Below are positions 54,924-63,024 of a stretch of DNA of 64,000 bases, piece by piece. Position numbers and translations under genes: made by a program. Below the pieces are notes generated by a model, which had not been told where the DNA came from, ran no database searches, and worked only from the letters and a program-made list of their open reading frames with translations. The DNA is from Streptomyces sp. NRRL S-455 (GTDB taxonomy: Bacteria > Actinomycetota > Actinomycetes > Streptomycetales > Streptomycetaceae). Location: assembly GCF_000717875.1 (NCBI RefSeq), contig NZ_JOCT01000007.1:1-64000 (forward strand). The letters run 5' to 3'. The first letter of the stretch is position 1; each line of letters begins with the position of its first letter.

Positions 54924-56234
54924 TCAGTAGGTCACGTCGGCGTCCTGGAGCGTCCGCGTCGTGTCGACGAAGCCCTTGCGCGCCGACACCAGCCGCCCGT
55001 CCCGCACCACCTGGAGGGTCACGTTCGCGTTGACCAGGCGCGGGAAGCCGACGGAGGCGAGCTTGTCCTGGAAGTGCCACCGCAGCGTCGGCGTGAGCCC
55101 GCCCGTGCTGACCTTCAGACCGCCGTCGAGGGCCTCCGTCACGGTGTCGGCGGTCACCTCTGCGGAGCCGAGCGACTCGACGACCTTCCGGAACACGGTG
55201 TAGGCGATCCACGTGGTCTGCACTCCGGCGTCCGCGGCGTCGATGCGGTTGTCGCCGAAGGCCTCCTCCTCGATCACCTTCTTCATCCCGTCCCAGCGCG
55301 GATCGCTCGCCACGGGGTACCAGCCGGTGATGTACGAGCCCTCGTACGGCCCCGACGCCCCGCCGGTCGCGTCGATCACCGTCTGGTCGACACTGCCGAG
55401 CACGGTCGCCGTCCGTACGTCGGGATAGTCCTCGCGGGTCCGCCGGAAGGAGTCCATGAAGGTACCGGTGCGGTCACCGAGCGCGGGCACCACACATCCC
55501 TCCTCGCCCGGCGTGGCGGTCGTCGTCCGCAGCGCCCGCGCGGCATGGCCGTCGTACTCGGTGGCGTCCTCCGCCGCCCGCTGGTCCGTCGCGGCCGGGT
55601 GCCCGCCCGATTTCAGGCCGGAGTCGAGCAGCGGGGGCAGCTGGTCGCCCACGATGCTGTCGGGCCGGATCAGCGCGACCGGCCCGCAGTCGGCGAGCGT
55701 GCGGCCGAGCCCGGCCAGCAGCGCGGGCTGGCCGCCGTTGACGGGGTAGGACAGGGGGCTGGTGAACTCGGCGTTGGTGATGCCGTAGCCGCCGATGTAC
55801 GGGATGCCCGCGCCCTCCAGGGAGGGGAAGAAGGAGTCGGCGTACTGACTGTAGGATCCTACGACCGCGACCACGTTCTCCTTGGCGGCCCGCCGTGCGC
55901 ACTTGGCGGTGGCCACACTGTCGTTGTGGTCGTTGCAGGTCAGCACGTTGAGCTTGCGGCCGTTGATCCCGCCCTTGGCGTTGATCCAGCGGGCGTAGGC
56001 GCGGGCGAAGGCGGGCATGCCGGGCTTGTTGGTCGCCTTGGTGTCCTGGGGAGCCCAGGTCATGACGGTGATCGGGTCGTCCCCGGCGCCCCCCGTGGTG
56101 CCGGGGACGACGCCGCAGCCGGCGAGGAGCGACGCGCACGCGACCGCCGTGCCCACGGAGAGGACGCCGTTTCTGGCGTGACGGGTGAGGAGGCCGGGGA
56201 GGAATGTGCTGCGCTTGCGTCGCCTGCCGGTCAT
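54924..56234 (-). CDS. Branched-chain-amino-acid-type binding lipoprotein, orphan
   Basis: The 436-residue protein has a basic N-terminus, a signal ending in the lipobox LLAGC, and a type-I periplasmic binding fold as in LivK/amide-binding proteins (FARAYARWINAKGGINGRKLNVLTCND, VVAVVGSYSQYADSF, IPYIGGYGITNAEFTSPLSYPV). No ABC permease or ATPase lies nearby, so it may serve a distant transporter or a sensor. ATG 56234 is chosen because it directly precedes the signal region; the frame is open further upstream. Confidence 0.85.
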   Translation of the reverse strand: MTGRRRKRSTFLPGLLTRHARNGVLSVGTAVACASLLAGCGVVPGTTGGAGDDPITVMTWAPQDTKATNKPGMPAFARAYARWINAKGGINGRKLNVLTCNDHNDSVATAKCARRAAKENVVAVVGSYSQYADSFFPSLEGAGIPYIGGYGITNAEFTSPLSYPVNGGQPALLAGLGRTLADCGPVALIRPDSIVGDQLPPLLDSGLKSGGHPAATDQRAAEDATEYDGHAARALRTTTATPGEEGCVVPALGDRTGTFMDSFRRTREDYPDVRTATVLGSVDQTVIDATGGASGPYEGSYITGWYPVASDPRWDGMKKVIEEEAFGDNRIDAADAGVQTTWIAYTVFRKVVESLGSAEVTADTVTEALDGGLKVSTGGLTPTLRWHFQDKLASVGFPRLVNANVTLQVVRDGRLVSARKGFVDTTRTLQDADVTY

Positions 56235-56321
56235 GGTTCCGCACGATTCCGCCACACGGCTAACCCGTGAGTGATCTCGGGTCAACAATTGGTGACGCAC
56301 AGGTGAATTGCGGGGGCAGAA

Positions 56322-56852
56322 GTGACCGATGTGGAGGGGAACGTACGATCGATGACCGTGCAAGCTTCGGAGAACTCTTCCCGTCGTGGCCGTCGCTCAT
56401 CCACCATGGGCGGCATGCCCGTCAATGACATGCCGTGGTGGCGCTGGCGCAGCAATGTGCGCTCGGCGCTGCACATGCTCTCCGATCCCGTCTTCCAGCG
56501 GGACGTCTGGCTGGCCGGCGTGGAGGGCTACGGCGACGTGACCGACGCGGTGTACCGGCTGGTGGAGGACACCTGGCTGGACCACTGGTCCGCGGAGAAG
56601 TACGTCGGCACGATCTTCCGTGACGCACAGGAGGCGGCCCTCGTCGACGCCGCCGTGCTGCGGGTGCTGCGGATCATGCACCAGGTCGGGCCGGACGCGC
56701 CGGTCGCCGCGTACCTCGAGCACCAGGCGTGGCCGGAGGCGGTCGGAGCGGCCCGGGACGCGCATGTGCGGCTCGCCACGAGCGACGGCGAGGAGCCGGA
56801 CGCGCCGCCGCGCAGCCTGGAGGTGCTGCGGATCATGACGAGGTCCGCGTAG
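56322..56852 (+). CDS. Conserved hypothetical protein
   Basis: This 176-residue protein is not one I can name. It is helical, with aromatic-rich MPWWRWRSNVRSALHMLSDPVFQRDVWLAGVEGYG and an Asp/Glu-rich C-terminal part, without signal peptide or membrane segment. GTG 56322 has GGGGG upstream; ATG 56352 has GGAGGGG 11 bases upstream and is equally possible. Codon use is normal, and it sits 46 bp before purU in the same direction. I recall homologues in other Streptomyces only. Confidence 0.7.
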   Translation: MTDVEGNVRSMTVQASENSSRRGRRSSTMGGMPVNDMPWWRWRSNVRSALHMLSDPVFQRDVWLAGVEGYGDVTDAVYRLVEDTWLDHWSAEKYVGTIFRDAQEAALVDAAVLRVLRIMHQVGPDAPVAAYLEHQAWPEAVGAARDAHVRLATSDGEEPDAPPRSLEVLRIMTRSA

Positions 56853-56898
56853 CGGGACGATTGCCGGTGCCGTCGGTCCTTGTGGGACCCTGTCCTGC

Positions 56899-57780
56899 AT
56901 GAACGAGCAGTCCACCAGCGCCGCGGTCCCGGCCGACCAGTACGTCCTCACCCTCTCCTGCCCGGACCGCAAGGGCATCGTGCACGCCGTGTCGAGCTAC
57001 CTGTTCATGACAGGCTGCAACATCGAGGACAGCCAGCAGTTCGGCGACCACGACACGGGACTGTTCTTCATGCGCGTCCACTTCTCGGCGGACGCGCCGG
57101 TGAGCCTGGAGAAGCTGCGGGCCAGCTTCGCGGCGATCGGTGACTCCTTCCAGATGGAGTGGCAGATCAACCGGGCCGACGAGAAGATGCGCGTCCTGCT
57201 GATGGTCAGCAAGTTCGGGCACTGCCTGAACGACCTGCTGTTCCGGGCGCGGACCGGGGCGCTGCCGGTGGAGATCGCCGGGGTGGTGTCCAACCACACG
57301 GACTTCGCGGAGCTGGTGAAGTCTTACGACATCCCCTTCCACCACGTTCCGGTGACGAAGGACACCAAGCCGGAGGCGGAGGCGCGGCTGCTCGACATCG
57401 TGCGTGAGGAGGGCGTCGAGCTCGTCGTTCTGGCGCGGTACATGCAGGTGCTGTCGGACGACCTGTGCAAGGCGCTCTCCGGGCGGATCATCAACATCCA
57501 CCACTCGTTCCTGCCGAGCTTCAAGGGGGCGAAGCCGTATCACCAGGCTCACGCCCGGGGTGTGAAGCTGATCGGGGCCACCGCTCACTATGTGACGGCT
57601 GATCTCGATGAGGGGCCGATCATCGAGCAGGAGGTCGAGCGGGTGGGGCACGACGTGACGCCGGAGGGGCTGGTCGCCATCGGGCGGGACGTGGAGTGCC
57701 AGGCGCTGGCCCGGGCGGTGAAGTGGCATGCCGAGCGGCGGATTCTGCCCAATGGGCGGCGGACCGTGATTTTCGCCTAG
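56899..57780 (+). CDS. purU: Formyltetrahydrofolate deformylase
   Basis: The 293-residue enzyme hydrolyses 10-formyl-THF to formate and THF, balancing one-carbon pools. It has an N-terminal ACT domain (YVLTLSCPDRKGIVHAVSSYLF) and a formyltransferase-like catalytic domain with the active-site residues in INIHHSFLPSFKGAKPYHQA and VTADLDEGPIIEQEVERV. Its length is normal. GACCCT ends 7 bases before the ATG and no ribosome site is seen, so it may be leaderless. Confidence 0.95.
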   Translation: MNEQSTSAAVPADQYVLTLSCPDRKGIVHAVSSYLFMTGCNIEDSQQFGDHDTGLFFMRVHFSADAPVSLEKLRASFAAIGDSFQMEWQINRADEKMRVLLMVSKFGHCLNDLLFRARTGALPVEIAGVVSNHTDFAELVKSYDIPFHHVPVTKDTKPEAEARLLDIVREEGVELVVLARYMQVLSDDLCKALSGRIINIHHSFLPSFKGAKPYHQAHARGVKLIGATAHYVTADLDEGPIIEQEVERVGHDVTPEGLVAIGRDVECQALARAVKWHAERRILPNGRRTVIFA

Positions 57781-57821
57781 GAGCTCGGGGGTCCCGTTTC
57801 GTACGCGAGTGACGGTGGGTG

Positions 57822-57854
57822 GGGGTTGTTCGCGCAGTTCCCCGCGCCCCTGCG
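57822..57854. repeat. Dispersed intergenic repeat, copy D
   Basis: TTCGCGCAGTTCCCCGCGCC matches copy A and the reverse complement of copy C. It lies between the convergent purU and anti-sigma genes. Confidence 0.6.
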
Positions 57855-57876
57855 GACGTGCCCCTCACGTCGGGTT

Positions 57877-59463
57877 CTACATCCGGCTGAGTGAAGCGGC
57901 GGCGTAGAGGACGTCTCTGATCGCCTCCTTGTCTCCCACCTGGCCCGCCGCCGCCTCCCGCGGGGGCACGTGTCCCGCTGCCAGGTGGCAGAACTCGACT
58001 CCGTCCAGGGCGACGTGGGCCACCTCGTGTTCGGCGGAGCCCTTGGCCGCGGGGGAGTCCAGCGGGATCAGCCATTCGCCGCCGCCCGAGCCCTCGATCT
58101 CCAGGCGCAGGCTGCGGCCGGGTTCGCCGGCCGCCACCAGGCGGTGCTGGGCGGGGGCGGCCAGGCCGTTGCCGCGACGGTGGGCGAGGACGGCCGGGAG
58201 CATCCGGGCCGCCAGGTCGATCATGCGGTGCAGGTGACGCGGGGACGGCGGCTCGAAGGGGTAGTCCACGGCGTCGGCGATGTCCTCCGCGTGCACCCAG
58301 CACTCGAAGGCCCGGTCCAGCATCGCGTCGTGCAGGGGCAGCTCGAAGCCGCCGTACGGCACGCGCGTCCCGTCCACGCCGCCGCCCGTGAAGGACACCG
58401 CGCGGACGAGGCTGTGGCTCTGGTCGCGCCAGGGCGCCCGTACCGCGCGGGTGGGCGGGAAGTGGGAGGCGCGCCAGTACGCCTCGGTACGGGCCGCCGG
58501 GGTCGGCCGCGGGGGCGTGACGTCGCCCAGGGGGTCGTCCAGGCCGAGCGCGACCGCCACCAGCCCGTCGACGCTGAGGAGATGGGCGATGACCCCGGCG
58601 ACGGTGGTGCGGCGGCTGGTCGGCTCGTCGCCGCGGAACCAGCGCAGGCGGACCGGCGCGTGCCACTCGGCGTCACCGAAGTCCTGGAGCAGGGCGTCCA
58701 GACGCGCGGTCTCGGCGTCGTACGCGGCAGCCCAGTCCGGCACCGGGATGCGCGGCGGGCGCCGCTCCAGGCAGGACTCCAGGACGCGGGTGCGCAGGCC
58801 CGGGTCCAGGTCGAGGCTCTCGGGGCGCTGCAGCAGCCCGACCGCCTCGCGCAGCCGCCGCGCCTCGTCGGCACACGCGCCGCACTCGCCGAGGTGCAGC
58901 TCGACGGCTGCGGCCTCCTCGGCCGAGCACGCGGCCAGCGCCCAGGCACCGAGCAGGGACTTCAGCACGGGGTGTTCGAGCACGGGCCCTGCCGGTGGTG
59001 GGGCCGCGGGCAGTGGCGACGAGCCGTCCTCGACGGAGACCCGGGGCATGGGGATCCGCGGCGGCTTCCGGTGCCCGGTTCCCTGCTCACCGCCGCGCTC
59101 GGGCCCACCTGGCCCGCCTTGACCCTTCTCGTCCCGAATGCCGGTTTCTTTCCGGGTGTTGTCCTGCTCCACGGGACCGCCGGACTCTTCGGGGCCGCCG
59201 GACCTTTCGGGGCCGCAGGGCTTCTCGGGAGCGCCGGACTCTTCGGGAGCGCCGGGCTCTTCGAGGCCACCGGGCTCTTCGGGACCGCAGGGCCTCTCGG
59301 GACCTCCGGACTCCACGGGAACGTTGGACCCTTCGGGACCTCCGGACTCCACGGGAGCGCCGACCTCTTCGATGCCGCCGGGCTTCTCGGGAGCGCCGGA
59401 CTCCGCCTGGCCGCCCTCTCCCTCATGGGCGTCGTACGCCTCGAACCGGTCCGGCCCGCTCAC
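57877..59463 (-). CDS. Zinc-finger anti-sigma factor fused to a maleylpyruvate-isomerase-like domain
   Basis: The 528-residue protein has a Gly/Pro/Glu low-complexity N-terminus (about residues 15-100), a zinc anti-sigma motif at 179-197 (CSAEEAAAVELHLGECGAC), and a DinB/maleylpyruvate-isomerase-like domain (TVAGVIAHLLSVDGL, CWVHAEDIADAV) with histidines that could bind metal. The GTG start overlaps the stop of the ECF sigma gene, so it is the likely cognate anti-sigma factor. There is no membrane segment, so the signal is probably cytoplasmic; the fused domain may sense a thiol or metal, by inference. Confidence 0.85.
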   Translation of the reverse strand: MSGPDRFEAYDAHEGEGGQAESGAPEKPGGIEEVGAPVESGGPEGSNVPVESGGPERPCGPEEPGGLEEPGAPEESGAPEKPCGPERSGGPEESGGPVEQDNTRKETGIRDEKGQGGPGGPERGGEQGTGHRKPPRIPMPRVSVEDGSSPLPAAPPPAGPVLEHPVLKSLLGAWALAACSAEEAAAVELHLGECGACADEARRLREAVGLLQRPESLDLDPGLRTRVLESCLERRPPRIPVPDWAAAYDAETARLDALLQDFGDAEWHAPVRLRWFRGDEPTSRRTTVAGVIAHLLSVDGLVAVALGLDDPLGDVTPPRPTPAARTEAYWRASHFPPTRAVRAPWRDQSHSLVRAVSFTGGGVDGTRVPYGGFELPLHDAMLDRAFECWVHAEDIADAVDYPFEPPSPRHLHRMIDLAARMLPAVLAHRRGNGLAAPAQHRLVAAGEPGRSLRLEIEGSGGGEWLIPLDSPAAKGSAEHEVAHVALDGVEFCHLAAGHVPPREAAAGQVGDKEAIRDVLYAAASLSRM

Positions 59464-60041
59464 GCCGCACCCCCGTACCCGGGCGGTGCGCCCGGAGCCT
59501 CGGAGTCGTGGGCGGTGGACAGCAGTTGCAGGCCGAGGCGGAGGCGGCGGCGGGCCTCGTCCTCGGTGATGCCGAGGTCGGTGGCCGTCTGACGGTAGTC
59601 CCGGCGCTGGAAGTAGGCGCCCTCCAGGGCCGAGCGCAGCGGGACCGGCATGGACTGGACGATGTAGTCGGCCCGGGCGGCGACCGAGGCGCGGCGCACT
59701 CTCCGCTCCAGTTCCTCCGTGGTGCCGGAGCCTTCGCGGGCGAGGGCGGCGGTCTCGGTGGCGCGCAGGCGCTGGACGGCCAGGCGCTGGGTCAGGGTGG
59801 CGACCCAGGTGCGCAGGGGGCCCTGCCCGGGGTCGTAGGAGTCCGCGTGCTCCCAGACGTGGACGAAGACCTCGCGGGTGATGCTGTCGGCGGCGCGTTC
59901 GTCGCCGAGTACCCGGTGGGCGAGGCCGTGCACGAGGGAGGCGAACCGGTCGTAGAGCTCACCGAGGGCGGCCGCCTCCCCGCGGACCAGCCGCTGCTGC
60001 ATCTTGCGGTCCCAGCGGGGCGGTACGTCCCTTTTCGCCAT
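59460..60041 (-). CDS. ECF sigma factor
   Basis: The 193-residue protein has sigma region 2 (RGEAAALGELYDRFASLVHGLAHRVLGDERAADSITREVFVHVWEHADSY, GPLRTWVATLTQRLAVQRLR) and region 4 (PLRSALEGAYFQRRDYRQTATDLGITEDEARRRLRLGLQLL). GGAG precedes the ATG at 60041. Its stop overlaps the start of the downstream anti-sigma gene as GTGA. Together with the STAS antagonist gene on the other side of the intergenic region it looks like a regulatory cassette. Confidence 0.92.
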   Translation of the reverse strand: MAKRDVPPRWDRKMQQRLVRGEAAALGELYDRFASLVHGLAHRVLGDERAADSITREVFVHVWEHADSYDPGQGPLRTWVATLTQRLAVQRLRATETAALAREGSGTTEELERRVRRASVAARADYIVQSMPVPLRSALEGAYFQRRDYRQTATDLGITEDEARRRLRLGLQLLSTAHDSEAPGAPPGYGGAA

Positions 60042-60375
60042 GCGGCTCCCTCGCCCCCTGCCCGTGTCCCGCGCCCGTGCCCTGCCCAGCCTGTGGTCGA
60101 TGTCTCTCCGAATGTAGTCGGCACGTCCGGTGGTGCACGCCCCTTTATGGCAATGTGCGCCCCCTGGTCGGCCGCAGGTGGTAGAGGGCCGCCTACCCAT
60201 CCGCTCTCCGATCAGACGTGTCTGGTTAGGATCGAATCGGATCGAAGTCGACTAAATCAAGCCTCATCTGAGAGGTATCCGTTTCCTGAGATGTGTTTCA
60301 GGGAACGGCCGCTGGGCAGCCACGCTGCAAGGAAGCGTAGGCATTGCTTCCGTTTTGGCGAGCGAAGGGCGTGTG
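60042..60375. other. 334-bp divergent promoter region between ECF sigma and STAS genes
   Basis: No gene is visible here. It contains CAGACGTGTCTG (60213-60224), a tandem GGATCGAATC-type repeat near 60229-60246, and TTAGGAT as a possible -10 box on the plus strand at 60226-60232. Promoters for both genes must lie here. Confidence 0.5.
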
Positions 60376-60750
60376 GTGACCTTCAAAGTGACCGGCGGCG
60401 AGCAGGGCGAGTGGGCCGTGCTCCAGGTGTCGGGCGAGCTGGATCTGGTGACGTCGCCGGTGCTGCGTCAGCGTGTGCACGACGTAGTGGCCGAAGGGCA
60501 CCACTGTCTTGTCCTGGACCTGTCCGACGTGTTCTTCTGCGACTCCAGCGGCGTCGGCGTGCTCATCGCCGCCCGTCGCCTGATCCGTTCCTGCCAGGGC
60601 CGGCTGCGGCTGGTGCTGCCCGCCCGGGGCGCGGCCGACGGGTCGCATGTGAACCGGGTCCTCGGCGCGCTGGGCGTACGCAGGCTCTTCGACGTGTACG
60701 GCGATGTGGACGCGGCCCTGGGCGACGAGGGTGAACCCCTGTCCGCGTGA
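60376..60750 (+). CDS. STAS-domain anti-sigma-factor antagonist
   Basis: The protein is a single STAS domain of the SpoIIAA/BldG type: WAVLQVSGELDLVTSPVLRQ, the phosphorylation segment VFFCDSSGVGVLIAARRL with the conserved Ser, and GVRRLFDVYGDVDAAL. Unphosphorylated STAS antagonists bind anti-sigma factors, usually SpoIIAB-like kinases, not zinc-finger types, so a direct link to the adjacent sigma pair is unclear. I take GTG 60376 (AAGGG 6 bases upstream, 124 residues); TTG 60355 would give 131 residues. Confidence 0.88.
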   Translation: MTFKVTGGEQGEWAVLQVSGELDLVTSPVLRQRVHDVVAEGHHCLVLDLSDVFFCDSSGVGVLIAARRLIRSCQGRLRLVLPARGAADGSHVNRVLGALGVRRLFDVYGDVDAALGDEGEPLSA

Positions 60751-60917
60751 CGGTCCGGTGACGCACGGTGGGCCGAGTGTCGCTGTTCTGAAACGCTGTT
60801 GTCCTGGAATTCCCCCGGTCTTGGCACAAGTGACGTTTTTCCGCGCCCGAGCGGCCCCCTCCGTCGTACGCTCCGAGCGAGACGCACCCACCCGACGTAA
60901 GGCGGCCTGAAAGAGAC

Positions 60918-61430
60918 ATGGTCAGCAGCGAGTACGAGCGCAAGATCGCCGCCCGGTTCGCCACCTTCGACCAGGACGGCAACGGCTACATCGACCGCGA
61001 GGACTTCATGGGGGCGGCCAAGGCGCTGCTCACGGAGTTCGCCGTCGCGGCCCGGTCCGACAAGGGGCAGGCGCTGTACGGCGGCGCGGAGGCGTTCTGG
61101 CAGGGCATGGCGGGGATCGCGGACCGCGACGGCGACCAGCGCATCACGCGTGAGGAGTTCGTCACCGGCGCGGTCAAGCGCCTGCGTGACAACCCCGACC
61201 GGTTCGCCGAGATCGCCCGCCCCTTCCTGCACGCGGCCCTGGACGTCGCCGGCACCGACGGTGACGGCACGGCGACGGTCGAGGAGGCCGCCCGCGTCCT
61301 GAAGTGCCTCGGCGTCCCCGAGGACGCCGCCCGCGCGGCTGCCGGCACGCTCGACGCGGACGGCGACGGCAAGGTCGGCGAGGCCGAGGTCGTCCCCGCC
61401 TTCGCCCGCTACTTCACCGTGCCCGAGTAG
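60918..61430 (+). CDS. EF-hand calcium-binding protein, calerythrin-like
   Basis: The 170-residue protein has four EF-hand loops: residues 18-29 (DQDGNGYIDRED), 69-80 (DRDGDQRITREE), 112-123 (GTDGDGTATVEE, where Gly replaces the first Asp so binding may be weak) and 146-157 (DADGDGKVGEAE). This matches bacterial calerythrin-type Ca2+ buffers or sensors. No signal peptide is present. Its stop is only 2 bp from that of the convergent acyl-CoA ligase. Confidence 0.92.
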   Translation: MVSSEYERKIAARFATFDQDGNGYIDREDFMGAAKALLTEFAVAARSDKGQALYGGAEAFWQGMAGIADRDGDQRITREEFVTGAVKRLRDNPDRFAEIARPFLHAALDVAGTDGDGTATVEEAARVLKCLGVPEDAARAAAGTLDADGDGKVGEAEVVPAFARYFTVPE

Positions 61431-61432
61431 GG

Positions 61433-62935
61433 TCACGCGCCCGAGTAGCGCTCGCGCAGCTTGTACTTCAGCACCTTCCGCAGGGTCTCGCCCCGCGGAA
61501 GGGCGTCCACCACCTCGAGCCGCTCCGGCAGCTTGTGCACGGACAGCCCCTCGGCGCGCAGGAACGCGGTCACGGCCGGGAGCGTCAACGCCTCGGCCCC
61601 GGGCGGCTGTTCCACCACCGCGCACACCAGCTCCCCGCGCCCGGCGTCCGGCAGCCCGATCACCGCCACGTCCCCGACCGCCGGATGCCGGTGCAGCAGG
61701 TCCTCGATCTCCTGGGCCGAGATGTTCTCGCCCTTGCGGATGATCACGTCCTTCAGCCGGCCGGTCAGGACCAGGTGCCCGGTCTCCTTGAGGCGCCCGA
61801 GGTCGCCGGTGCGCAGGAACCCCTCCTCGTCGAAGGCCTCCGCCGTCTGGCCCGGGTCCAGGTAGCCCCGGCACACGGCCTCCCCGCGCAGCCGCACCTC
61901 GCCGTCGACGATCCGTATCTCCATCCCCTCCGGCGGCCGCCCCTCAGTCGTCGCCAGCAGCTCCGGGTCGTCGTCCGGCGCCCCCATGGTGATCATCGGC
62001 ACCTCGGTCATGCCGTACCCGTGGGTGAGCCGCACGCCCATCTCGCGCACCACCGCGTGGTACAGCTCCGGCGGCTTGGGCGCCCCGCCGCCCGCGAGCA
62101 GCCGCAGGGAGGGGACGATCGGAGTCCCGGGTTTCTTGCGCTGCTCCGCCAGGAACATCGAGTAGAACGCCGTCGACCCGCCCGCCATCGTCACCCCGTG
62201 CCCGCGGTACGCCGCCAGCGCGTCCGGCAGCGCGAACTGCTCGAACAGCACCGCCGGGAACCCGTACAGCAGCAGCATCACCGTGTAGTCGGGCCCGCCG
62301 ATGTGCGCGTACGGGAAGGCGATCGACCCCACGTCGTCCGCCGAGGGCCGCAGCGCGTGCGCCAGACAGGAACCGCCCGCGAGCAGGGAACGGTCCGTGT
62401 GCAGCACGCCCTTGGGGTCGGAGGTCGTGCCCGACGTCCAGTAGATCCAGCGGACGGCCGTGCCGTCGGAGGGCGGGGGAGGCAGTACGGACGGATCGCC
62501 GTCGGGCAGGTCGTCGTACGCCTCGAAGACACCCTTCGCTCCGAGCCGCCGGGCCATCTCCGCGTGGTCGAAGCCGCGCCACTCACCCGGCACCGCGAAG
62601 AACTCCGCCCTTGACTCGCGCAGCGCGAAGCCGACCTCGCGGTCCCGGTAGAAGGGGATCACCGGGCTCTGCACGGCGCCCAGGCGGGCCAGCGCGAAGG
62701 AGAGCAGCACCGTCTCGATGCGGGTGGGCAGCTGCCAGGCGACCACCGTGCCGGGGCGCACGCCCATGCCGTACAGCCCGGCCGCGACCCGCTCGGCACG
62801 CGCCCGCAGCCCGTCGCAGGTCAGCGTGCGGTCGTCCTGGAGGAAGAGCGGGTGGCCGGGGGTGAGGGCGGCCCGGCGGGCGACGAGCTCCCACAGTGTG
62901 CGGGACGAACTCAGGGCGTACGGGGTCTCGTTCAC
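61433..62935 (-). CDS. Acyl-CoA ligase (AMP-forming)
   Basis: The 500-residue adenylate-forming enzyme has the AMP-binding motif YWTSGTTSDPKGVLHT, GGGAPKPPELYHAV, HGYGMTEVP and the hinge TGRLKDVIIRKGENI, with the C-terminal catalytic Lys in PRGETLRKVLKYKLRE. It activates a carboxylic acid to its CoA ester; cyclohexanecarboxylate-CoA-ligase-like enzymes look closest. The start is GTG. It is divergent from the amidohydrolase gene, with two TetR-type palindromes between them, so the two probably share control. Confidence 0.9.
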   Translation of the reverse strand: MNETPYALSSSRTLWELVARRAALTPGHPLFLQDDRTLTCDGLRARAERVAAGLYGMGVRPGTVVAWQLPTRIETVLLSFALARLGAVQSPVIPFYRDREVGFALRESRAEFFAVPGEWRGFDHAEMARRLGAKGVFEAYDDLPDGDPSVLPPPPSDGTAVRWIYWTSGTTSDPKGVLHTDRSLLAGGSCLAHALRPSADDVGSIAFPYAHIGGPDYTVMLLLYGFPAVLFEQFALPDALAAYRGHGVTMAGGSTAFYSMFLAEQRKKPGTPIVPSLRLLAGGGAPKPPELYHAVVREMGVRLTHGYGMTEVPMITMGAPDDDPELLATTEGRPPEGMEIRIVDGEVRLRGEAVCRGYLDPGQTAEAFDEEGFLRTGDLGRLKETGHLVLTGRLKDVIIRKGENISAQEIEDLLHRHPAVGDVAVIGLPDAGRGELVCAVVEQPPGAEALTLPAVTAFLRAEGLSVHKLPERLEVVDALPRGETLRKVLKYKLRERYSGA

Positions 62936-62955
62936 GGCTGCCCCCTGCTCCTTGG

Positions 62956-62970
62956 CTGACGGGTCGTCAG
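62956..62970. promoter_or_regulatory. TetR-type palindrome, site 1
   Basis: CTGACGGGTCGTCAG is a perfect palindrome (CTGACG-N3-CGTCAG), 21 bp before the acyl-CoA ligase start. Confidence 0.65.
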
Positions 62971-62979
62971 GTGGGATGC

Positions 62980-63000
62980 TATCTGACGCTGCATCAGATA
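62980..63000. promoter_or_regulatory. TetR-type palindrome, site 2
   Basis: A 21-bp imperfect palindrome has TATCTGA/TCAGATA outer arms and the same CTGACG-N3-C(A/G)TCAG core as site 1, its centre 27 bp away. It ends 24 bp before the amidohydrolase start. Confidence 0.65.
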
Positions 63001-63024
63001 AGTACCGCCCGGCGGAGGGGACCC

